A stretch of 32,098 nt of DNA from Duganella sp. (GTDB lineage: Bacteria > Pseudomonadota > Gammaproteobacteria > Burkholderiales > Burkholderiaceae_D), in the NCBI GenBank assembly GCA_026225475.1, contig JAMFSU010000043.1:1-32098 (forward strand), read 5' to 3'. A program made the position numbers and the translations under genes. Within the stretch, counting starts at the first letter, position 1; each line of letters starts with the position of its first letter. Shown here in pieces: positions 26,209 through 32,098 of the stretch. The notes beneath the pieces are model-generated. The model did no database searches. It worked only from the letters and a program-made list of their open reading frames with translations, and had not been told where the DNA came from.

Positions 26209-26342
26209 TGGCTGATGGAGTCTGTTCTCCCTGCGCATCGAACCTACTTCATGTCTGCTGACTTTTTTGCGGCATCCGGGGCTCTCCTATGTGCCGCAGG
26301 CCGCCGACTCGCCTACAGGCGATCCCTTCGCTGCAGCAAAGA

Positions 26343-26378
26343 AAAAAGCCTGCTTAGTTTTCACTAAGCAGGCTTTTT
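26343..26378 (-). terminator. tRNA-Asp terminator, bidirectional
   Basis: A 15-bp perfect inverted repeat AAAAAGCCTGCTTAG/CTAAGCAGGCTTTTT (loop TTTTCA) begins 5 nt after the tRNA 3' end. Both arms carry the T/A run, so it works in both directions. Confidence 0.9.
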
Positions 26379-26382
26379 AATT

Positions 26383-26459
26383 TGGCGGAGCGGACGGGGC
26401 TCGAACCCGCGACCCCCGGCGTGACAGGCCGGTATTCTAACCAACTGAACTACCACTCC
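26383..26459 (-). tRNA. tRNA-Asp (GTC)
   Basis: The 77-nt cloverleaf includes an encoded CCA. The acceptor stem GGAGTGG/CCGCTCC has one U-G pair. The D arm is AGTTCAGTTGGTTAGAAT, the anticodon loop CCTGTCACG carries GTC, and the T arm has GGTTCGAGCCC. No integrase or attachment repeat is seen beside it. Confidence 0.97.
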
Positions 26460-26492
26460 AGATCTAGTTTTCAGTCTCGCTGAAAGACCGCA

Positions 26493-26521
26493 ATTATAGC
26501 GGAGCTTTTCCAGGTTTCCAA
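26493..26521 (-). promoter_or_regulatory. tRNA-Asp promoter
   Basis: On the minus strand a perfect -10 TATAAT (26493-26498) lies 17 bp from TTGGAA (26516-26521), placing the start about 25 bp before the mature tRNA. Confidence 0.7.
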
Positions 26522-26537
26522 GTACTTTTTATATCAA

Positions 26538-27134
26538 TTAGCCTGGAAACTTGCCTTCAAATGCCAACTTGCTCAGCGGCTCGCGCGGGCTGGGCATTTC
26601 GCGGGCTTGCAAGCCTTCTGGCAAGATCGATTTGTCACCCAATTTACCGATGACAACAGCCGCTTCCACCGAAAAATCTGCCGGCACACCCAACTCGGTA
26701 CGTGCACGCTCTTTGTCGAAGCCAGCCATGCCATGTGCATGCCAACCCGACAAACTCGCCTGCAATGCCAGATACGCCCATGCAGAACCGGTATCGAAGG
26801 AATGGGTACCTGACGGCACAGCAGCAGGTGCGCCCGGTGGTGTGAACGTGGTCTTCGAGAGAACCACGATGATCACCGACGCTTTTTCTGCCCAGCTGCG
26901 ATTGAATTCATTGAGCAAACCCAACAGGCCATCCCATTGCGGTGTGCCGCGACGTGCAAACACAAAACGCCATGGCTGCGCATTGTAGGCAGACGGTGCC
27001 CAACGCGCCGCTTCCAGGAAAGTCAGTACAGTTTCTTCCGAAATATCAGCACCGTTGTAGGCGCGCGGCGACCAGCGATTGAGAAATTGTTCGTCGATGG
27101 GATAAGCGGCTGTACGTGGATTGGCTTGCGTCAT
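26538..27134 (-). CDS. Nitroreductase family protein
   Basis: This is an FMN-dependent NAD(P)H oxidoreductase of 198 residues. Family marks are NRWSPRAYNG (the RRSxRxY position near the N-terminus), EAARWAPSAYNAQPWRFVFA, which binds FMN, GSAWAYLALQASLSGWHAHGM in outline and the C-terminal AAVVIGKLGD. It belongs to the group that reduces nitro compounds or quinones, and the natural substrate is not deducible. The ATG at 27134 follows TCAGGAGTCTTC. It is a single gene. Confidence 0.92.
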   Translation of the reverse strand: MTQANPRTAAYPIDEQFLNRWSPRAYNGADISEETVLTFLEAARWAPSAYNAQPWRFVFARRGTPQWDGLLGLLNEFNRSWAEKASVIIVVLSKTTFTPPGAPAAVPSGTHSFDTGSAWAYLALQASLSGWHAHGMAGFDKERARTELGVPADFSVEAAVVIGKLGDKSILPEGLQAREMPSPREPLSKLAFEGKFPG

Positions 27135-27271
27135 GAAGACTCCTGAAAAGTAGGTAAGTGCATTGCAAAAATGGAACTGCAGGCATCTTAGCAGGTGTCT
27201 TCACGACTTGCAGAGCAGCGCCAGCGAGCTGACTTGAGCAAAGCGCCGGGCGGTTCTTCTGCTATTGCGAG

Positions 27272-27412
27272 TTAGCGGCCACCGTGTTCACCGCCGCCAC
27301 CCCAACCACCTCCTCCACCGCCACCGGGACCGCAGAACCATGGGGCGCACATACAGCCACTTAGTGAGAATATCAATAGTGCAGCCGCTGCCAGTTGACC
27401 TATACGTCGCAT
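27272..27412 (-). CDS. Tiny glycine-rich lipoprotein
   Basis: This is a 46-residue gene starting MRRIGQLAAAALLIFSLSGC. It has a good ribosome binding site (AAAGGAAAA) and a textbook lipoprotein signal peptide with lipobox LSGC, so C20 is lipidated. The mature part is only 27 residues: MCAPWFCGP followed by an almost pure Gly tail with two Trp-free Gly runs around one Trp and ending GEHGGR. Two extra cysteines follow the lipidated one. Function is unknown. It is too short for most gene finders. Confidence 0.75.
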   Translation of the reverse strand: MRRIGQLAAAALLIFSLSGCMCAPWFCGPGGGGGGGWGGGGEHGGR

Positions 27413-27550
27413 GAGTTTTCCTTTACTTGAATTAACTTGGTGGAGAACTGTACAAACAAAAACCGATAAGGTTGGTCAAGCAATTGCAACAAACTTTTTT
27501 TGAACACCATTTTGTCGTGCGCGGCGCGATGACAGCAATCCATGCTGGCA

Positions 27551-27655
27551 TAAAAAAACCCGCGAACCTTGCGGTGCGCGGGTTAATCCAATCCTCAGGG
27601 GGGTGATGAATTGGAGGGGAGGGAGTAGTCAAGATAACGTCCAGCTCGCTTCCAT
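27551..27655 (-). ncRNA. Candidate C-rich trans-acting small RNA
   Basis: A strong terminator on the minus strand (27552-27584) has no gene upstream of it. The roughly 105 nt before its end include the unpaired run CUCCCUCCCCUCC (27625-27613), which contains CCUCC, the complement of the Shine-Dalgarno core. A hairpin CCAAU/AUUGG follows whose loop holds CCCCCC (27603-27598). A promoter-like TTGTAA-N16-TAAAAA (27690-27663) precedes it. C-rich loops plus an intrinsic terminator are typical of small RNAs that block ribosome binding sites. The exact 5' end is estimated. Confidence 0.5.
27552..27584 (-). terminator. Terminator of the candidate small RNA
   Basis: The 8-bp stem AACCCGCG/CGCGGGTT (27557-27564 with 27577-27584) encloses a further ACC-GCAA-GGT hairpin with a GNRA loop. 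Seven T's follow on the minus strand. Confidence 0.88.
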
Positions 27656-27674
27656 CCTATTCTTTTTACACCCA

Positions 27675-27688
27675 GTAACATCCGTTAC
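27675..27688. promoter_or_regulatory. Palindrome over the small RNA promoter
   Basis: GTAAC-ATCC-GTTAC is a perfect dyad that overlaps the -35 and spacer of the candidate small RNA promoter. It is a likely repressor site. Confidence 0.4.
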
Positions 27689-27783
27689 AAGCCTATGTTC
27701 CAGAGACTGACTTTTTATCTACTTGCCGATACAAAAGCTATAGAGTGCGACAGTACGTGGCTTCCCTGCCAGATTTATGAAAC

Positions 27784-27815
27784 TGTGTACTTATATGTGT
27801 ACTTATATGTGTACT
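27784..27815. repeat. Tandem 12-bp repeat
   Basis: The unit TGTGTACTTATA occurs twice in full and a third time as TGTGTACT, head to tail. The 12-bp period is close to one helical turn. No replication gene is near. It lies in the 27690-28200 stretch, which otherwise has only a short AGTTTC/GAAACT dyad (27999-28018) and no gene I can support. Confidence 0.75.
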
Positions 27816-28201
27816 AAAACGGCTGAGTGTGAAGGATCAGCATCTTTTTCCCATTAGATCTTGGTGGAGCTGGTTGGATTCTTGGGAAATCAATCCGGTT
27901 CGTTCTTCAGCACCATTTCCCTCTCAGATCCGCTCTAAAAATCACTGGGGACAAAGTTATTTGCCGCTCGATCCGTTGGTCGATGCCCGGTAAACTGTAG
28001 TTTCAAGCTGTCGAAACTTCGCCAATCGCTTAGGACTCGCAGCTTGATTCAATGCGCAGCAGCGCCCCATTGAGTCAATCAGCCGGATTTTCCGGTTCTC
28101 CATTGATCCAGTGATTTCCCTTCTCTAGTTCCCTCACTTCGACAATTTCTCGTCAGGGGTACTGCTGCGCGCTTTTTATCCGCAATCTTTAAGGAGCCGA
28201 T

Positions 28202-28519
28202 ATGGCAGCAGCAAACTCCACTACAACCGCCAACACTGCACAGGACATCCAGCCGGTCTTCAAGCGAGTCCAGCAGACCGGGACGCACGATTGCATCTTT
28301 GCCTGCGTTGCAATGATCGCTGGGAAGCCACTCGAAGAGGTGATCAGCGTCGCCGTGAGCGACTTGAAGCATCCTCGCCACGGCCCATTCTGGCCGATGG
28401 GCGGCATTGGCCTGACAACAAATCTTTATTCTGGAAAAGCTTTGGCTGGCAGGAAGAGGCGGGCGGGATCTAAACATCGCCGCTATCGCAAGGATTCGCC
28501 AGCGAGCGAGGAAGCTTAA
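28202..28519 (+). pseudogene. Decayed papain-like (C39-type) cysteine protease gene
   Basis: The frame starts with a good ribosome binding site (AAGGAG) and reads MAAANSTTTA, then VFKRVQQTGTHDCIFACVAM. The Gln followed six residues later by Cys31 is the oxyanion/nucleophile pair of papain-like and bacteriocin-processing proteases. Conservation stops after KHPRHGPFWPM, near nucleotide 28400. Beyond that this frame is Arg/Lys-rich noise, while another plus-strand frame reads KSLFWKSFGWQEEA, resembling the usual continuation, then ends at 28473. The His and Asp/Asn of the triad are missing. I read this as frameshifted and truncated; a short functional protein is less likely. Confidence 0.5.
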
Positions 28520-28641
28520 AACAAACCAGCATCCTCATTTAGCCGTGCGATTCAAAACCGTTGGAACATCCGACCTACACAAAAGATCGCCTTAGCTAGC
28601 CATCCGCGTGGCCCCCTCTTCATGACTATAATTATTGATTG

Positions 28642-29322
28642 TCAAGAATCTGTGTAGTTAAAGGCCTTGACACCTTCCAGCGTCAGAAATGTCTGCTTTA
28701 TTTTTTGAAATTCTTTTTCCGAAAGCCGACTGAAGACGATGGAAACCTCGTCGTAACCGCTGTCTTCCGGCTCTCGGCGCACAACAAATTTGCTGACGCG
28801 AGTCGCAGCAAGGCCGAGTAGATTGTGTAAATGATTCATGTTGAAAGTATCCGCCAGCACGAGGAATTTGATCCCTCTCTTTTGTTTGTCGGCGAAATAG
28901 CGGCGTTCTAACGGCTTGATACCTGCAAGAATGATCAAGACTATCGAAGTGCCGGCAACAGCGGCAACGTACATTCCTCCGCCGACAGCCAGTCCAATCG
29001 CAGCAACAGTCCACAAGCTGGCGGCCGTGGTGAGTCCCCGAATAATTTCTCCTCGAAGGAGAATTGAACCCGCACCGAGAAATCCAATGCCGGAGACCAC
29101 TTGGGCAGCCATCCGTGACGGGTCCAATACGACTTTTTCAGATAGCAGGATTTGCGAAAATCCGTATGCAGAAACCAACATGATAAGCGTCGATCCTACG
29201 CACACCAGCATGTGCGTGCGCAGGCCCGCGGCCCATGACAAGCGTTCGCGCTCGATGCCAATCAGGCTTCCCAGTATCGCTGAAACAACGAGTCTCAGAA
29301 TCACATCAGATGTTGAAATCAT
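28642..29322 (-). CDS. MgtC/SapB family membrane protein
   Basis: The product has 226 residues, with about four to five hydrophobic spans in the first 140 and a soluble C-terminal domain of about 80. The core signature is present: LGSLIGIERE, GLRTHMLVCVGSTLIML, then RMAAQVVSGIGFLGAGSIL, and GLTTAASLWTVAAIGLAVGGG. In Salmonella MgtC is needed for survival in macrophages and low magnesium and acts on the F1Fo ATP synthase; many family members are ordinary envelope proteins. No magnesium riboswitch or ATPase partner gene is visible nearby. The gene is single. Confidence 0.9.
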   Translation of the reverse strand: MISTSDVILRLVVSAILGSLIGIERERLSWAAGLRTHMLVCVGSTLIMLVSAYGFSQILLSEKVVLDPSRMAAQVVSGIGFLGAGSILLRGEIIRGLTTAASLWTVAAIGLAVGGGMYVAAVAGTSIVLIILAGIKPLERRYFADKQKRGIKFLVLADTFNMNHLHNLLGLAATRVSKFVVRREPEDSGYDEVSIVFSRLSEKEFQKIKQTFLTLEGVKAFNYTDS

Positions 29323-29498
29323 TATCAGTTTCTCTTAATGCTCATGTCGGCTGATAGTCATTCTAGTACAAAATAATAATTTATATAATTTCCGAAATAT
29401 TGGAAAACAACGTACCTAACAGATACGATGGAAATCCCCTAGCTTCTTCTTTCTTGTAGTGGAGAGAAAATCGGTGGTGATGTTTCAAATATTCAAAC

Positions 29499-30293
29499 TC
29501 AAGAGCGTTTTAATATTTTTATGTCGTCCAACACCGCTTGAACTGCTTCAACAAAACCAACTCCACCGGGGCCTTCTGTAATCCACGCTGGTGCTTTCGG
29601 CAATTGGCCCATGCACTGCCGTACGGTCGAGACACCGACTGTGTGACGGTAATGGAGAAACATTGGAGCATCGTTGAGAGAGTCTCCGCTGTACAGCAGC
29701 GATTGCTGCGCTGTAGCGTCATCAGTCCCGTATTGCTCCGTGAGCACTTTGCGTGCGGCGACAAGCTTGTCGTAGTCGCCCATCCAAGCGAGGATCCACA
29801 AGTTGTTGATGGTGGTATTTAAACCTGCTGCGGCCAACGCAACCGCGATGTCACGTTCCAAGGCGGCGTCGGGGCTGCGCGCAAACGCAAGACTGGTTAG
29901 CCGGAAGGCCTGGTCGTCTGCAAATCTGGCTTGCGGTATTTGGCGCATTATATCGTCTGCTGTGGCGAGTAGTTGCGGCATGATGTCCGGAGCCGTGGCA
30001 CCGTGCCAAAAAGTTTGGTTCAGTCCGTGTCCATCCTTGTCGCGATAGAAGAATAGCCCGCCATTCTCACCTATTACACCGTCGACCGGCCACATGCGCG
30101 CCATCTGATCACACCAGCCTGCCGGCGCTGCAGTCACCGGAATGACAGTGACACCGGCATGCTGCAATTGCTCCAGCGCGCTATAGGTCTGAGCGGCAAG
30201 GCGACCATTGAACGTCAATGTCTCGTCCATGTCTGTCAGCACGAAACGGATACTGGAAAATAGACCGGCTGGACGTTTTTGTATCGGAGTCAT
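29499..30293 (-). CDS. HAD superfamily hydrolase, Cof-type (class IIB)
   Basis: This is a predicted sugar-phosphate-type phosphatase of 264 residues. The start MTPIQKRPAGLF at 30293 is the most likely because further upstream the frame runs into the 3' end of the chemoreceptor gene. Motif I DMDETLT holds the nucleophile D21 and acid/base D23. Motif II is at PVTAAP, motif III Lys in DYDKLVAARKVL, and motif IV is GDSLNDAPM. The IIB cap lies between motifs II and III. Sequence resembles mannosyl-3-phosphoglycerate and sucrose-phosphate phosphatases, but the substrate is not assigned. It follows the chemoreceptor gene by 61 bp, possibly as one transcript. Confidence 0.85.
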   Translation of the reverse strand: MTPIQKRPAGLFSSIRFVLTDMDETLTFNGRLAAQTYSALEQLQHAGVTVIPVTAAPAGWCDQMARMWPVDGVIGENGGLFFYRDKDGHGLNQTFWHGATAPDIMPQLLATADDIMRQIPQARFADDQAFRLTSLAFARSPDAALERDIAVALAAAGLNTTINNLWILAWMGDYDKLVAARKVLTEQYGTDDATAQQSLLYSGDSLNDAPMFLHYRHTVGVSTVRQCMGQLPKAPAWITEGPGGVGFVEAVQAVLDDIKILKRS

Positions 30294-30354
30294 GAGTAAA
30301 GTTGAAAATGTTCGGAGATAAACTCTGGTGGCGCCGGGAGAGAACGGATGACCG

Positions 30355-31890
30355 TCAATTTCCCCCCTCTTCTTCAAGTACAAACAGGCTCATCAGCTGC
30401 GCTAGGTTGCTCGCTTGTTCCTGCATGGAGGCGGCAGCAGCAGCAGCCTGTTCCACCAAAGCAGCATTCTGCTGGGTCACTTCATCCATCTGCGTGATGG
30501 CACGATTGACCTCTTCGATTCCAGTGCTTTGTTCCAGACTGGCCGCGCTGATTTCCGCGACTACATCAGAGACTTGTTTAACGCTGGTGACAATCTCCCG
30601 CATAGTCGTGCCGGCCTGTGCTACCAGTATGGAGCCGGTATTGACTTTATTGACGGAGTCTTCGATTAGTACCTTGATCTCACGGGCCGCACTTGCGCTA
30701 CGTTGCGCCAGCGTACGCACCTCAGCGGCGACAACGGCAAAGCCTCTTCCTTGTTCTCCAGCGCGTGCTGCCTCGACTGCAGCGTTCAGTGCCAAAATAT
30801 TGGTCTGAAAAGCAATGCCGTCGATGACGCCGATGATGTCAGAGATTTTGCGGGACGAATCATTGATCTCCGCCATGGTACCGACAACCTTCTCGATCAC
30901 AATGCCGCCATTGCTGGCAACTCCTGATGCGGACACTGCCAATTGGTTGGCCTGGCGAGCGTTGTCAGCGTTTTGGCGAACGATTGACGTGAGTTCTTCC
31001 ATCGATGAGGCCGTTTCTTCAAGGGCACTGGCTTGTTGTTCTGTTCGTGATGAAAGATCCAGGTTGCCGGCAGCGATTTGACTGGAGGCGGTCGCAATTG
31101 TGTCCGTACCTCTGCGTACACCGGTAACCATGGAAGAGAGGCTGTCTCGCATAGATCGGATTGATTTGAGCAGGCTATTGCGGTCGTCGTTGCGCAATCC
31201 AATGTGCACCGAGAGGTCTCCCTTGGAGATGCGCTCGACGATGACCATGGCGTTGGCCGGTTCTCCACCCAATTGGATCAGAATGGATCGCAACATATAT
31301 GCGGCAATAGCGGCAATCACGGACATTAGAACAACGCCAATCAATAGCAGAATCAAGGCGTTGTGATAGAACGCCTTGTTGATGTCATCGATATAGGCAC
31401 CGAAGCCTACGGTCCAGTCCCACGGTTCAAATTTGACCACGGCATAGAGTTTTTGCACTTTCTCGGTCGTATTGGGGCGTGTTCCTACGGCTTGCAGAAT
31501 TCCAATCTCATGGCCGGCCAAGGCGGCGCGATATCTGTCGCCGTCTTCCTTGGCAGTTTTGTCTTGAATGCCGACTCGCTTAGGATTGGGGTGAACATAG
31601 TTGACGTCATCCGTGTAGCCCCGCACGAAGAAGTAATTCTGGTCTTTGGCGTAACTACCTATGATCAGTTTCGCTTGCGCTTGAGCCTGTTCGCGAGTCA
31701 GCTTTCCGTTTTTTTCCATGTCATGAATTTTTTCCAACGAGGCTTTTGCCAGCGTGACCAATAGCGAGAGTTGTGCTTCTCGTTCATCCAGCATGGTATT
31801 TTTCAAGGTGTTTAAGGACACTATTGCAATGATCAGAATGCCGAGCAAGGTCGGCGCGCATAGCAGAATAATTTTTGTACGTAGTTTCAC
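30355..31890 (-). CDS. Methyl-accepting chemotaxis protein with single Cache domain
   Basis: This transmembrane chemoreceptor of 511 residues starts at GTG (31890) with GAGGGGAAG before it. TM1 is about 8-28. The periplasmic single-Cache domain follows ([42 protein letters not shown] in outline). TM2 is near 187-209, then a HAMP unit, then the signalling hairpin with its conserved tip [20 protein letters not shown]. The C-terminus ends [11 protein letters not shown] and lacks the NWETF-type CheR tether. sCache receptors often sense small organic acids; the ligand here is not known. Confidence 0.93.
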   Translation of the reverse strand: MKLRTKIILLCAPTLLGILIIAIVSLNTLKNTMLDEREAQLSLLVTLAKASLEKIHDMEKNGKLTREQAQAQAKLIIGSYAKDQNYFFVRGYTDDVNYVHPNPKRVGIQDKTAKEDGDRYRAALAGHEIGILQAVGTRPNTTEKVQKLYAVVKFEPWDWTVGFGAYIDDINKAFYHNALILLLIGVVLMSVIAAIAAYMLRSILIQLGGEPANAMVIVERISKGDLSVHIGLRNDDRNSLLKSIRSMRDSLSSMVTGVRRGTDTIATASSQIAAGNLDLSSRTEQQASALEETASSMEELTSIVRQNADNARQANQLAVSASGVASNGGIVIEKVVGTMAEINDSSRKISDIIGVIDGIAFQTNILALNAAVEAARAGEQGRGFAVVAAEVRTLAQRSASAAREIKVLIEDSVNKVNTGSILVAQAGTTMREIVTSVKQVSDVVAEISAASLEQSTGIEEVNRAITQMDEVTQQNAALVEQAAAAAASMQEQASNLAQLMSLFVLEEEGGN

Positions 31891-31935
31891 TAACTTCCCC
31901 TCGATTTGAACACTTGTTCTTTTCTCTTAATTTCA

Positions 31936-31964
31936 ACAATACGGTATATGGAATGTACCGTAAA
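31936..31964 (-). promoter_or_regulatory. Candidate chemoreceptor promoter with internal dyad
   Basis: On the minus strand TTTACG (31964-31959), a 17-bp spacer and TATTGT (31941-31936) precede the gene by about 45 bp. The dyad ACGGTA-N9-TACCGT (31941-31961) fills the spacer and could be an operator. The remaining 31965-32098 shows nothing recognisable. Confidence 0.35.
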
Positions 31965-32098
31965 GTCGTCGAGAAATCAGGGGAAAGATGTGTGTCGTCG
32001 TGGGGACTGAGGAGAGCAGGCGCTAATATGGGAGTCTGTGGAGCGGAGAATTTCGCCGGCCTTGAATTGCTCACAGGCTGCTTCTGGCTGATTGCGGG

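Noticed and set aside
26210..26342. Possible integration remnant beside tRNA-Asp
   Set aside because: No direct repeat of the tRNA 3' end and no integrase fragment could be found in the flanking sequence.
28079..28477. 132-codon minus-strand frame opposite the decayed protease
   Set aside because: The plus strand has a ribosome binding site and recognisable protease motif; the minus frame has neither.

Overview
The window looks like chromosomal DNA of a betaproteobacterium, most likely an Oxalobacteraceae (Herminiimonas/Collimonas/Janthinobacterium-like) strain. The grounds are the AhpCF type, GTP-dependent PckG, DUF1857, TIGR03862 flavoprotein, SlyX, RdgC and a second EF-G, moderate-to-high GC with short intergenic gaps, and a palindromic intergenic repeat of a kind I recall from Oxalobacteraceae genomes. 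The genus is an inference from gene content; no search was possible.

Layout. 1-290: a palindromic repeat and the ahpF terminator. 290-2810 (minus): the peroxide-defence pair ahpC-ahpF, separated by a 123-bp palindrome, with a promoter and candidate OxyR site in front of ahpC. 2810-3870: accessory DNA with a PAAR-like tip protein overlapped by a small unknown gene. 3890-8001: pckG, a D-2-hydroxyacid dehydrogenase and a conserved unknown. 8214-10938: a near-perfect sigma-54 promoter and a large soluble double-Cache/CheW protein. 11023-14140: a single-domain asparaginase-like protein, a divergent LysR/YeiH pair and a DUF1857 protein. 14263-19444 (plus): rep helicase, an amino-acid-type ABC binding lipoprotein and permease (no ATPase beside them), and a TIGR03862 flavoprotein. 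19336-21438 (minus): a 700-residue protein with an OspG/NleH-like kinase fold at its C-terminus, a probable type III effector, whose ribosome binding site is buried in a hairpin. 21742-22993: slyX and rdgC. 23079-26203: a TetR regulator divergent from a second EF-G gene, with two matching operators bracketing the fusA2 promoter. 26343-27412 (minus): tRNA-Asp, a nitroreductase and a tiny Gly-rich lipoprotein. 27550-28520: an accessory patch with a candidate C-rich sRNA, a 12-bp tandem repeat and a decayed papain-like gene. 28642-31890 (minus): an MgtC-family membrane protein, a HAD phosphatase and a single-Cache chemoreceptor.

How the parts work together. AhpC reduces peroxides and AhpF recycles it with NADH, probably under OxyR. 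PckG is the gluconeogenic entry step. The CheW-containing sensor and the chemoreceptor suggest a motile, chemotactic cell. The most unusual items are the effector kinase with a hidden ribosome binding site, the TetR-controlled EF-G paralogue, the candidate sRNA whose promoter overlaps a palindrome, and the sigma-54-driven double-Cache/CheW protein. No phage, insertion sequence, CRISPR array or complete mobile element was seen.
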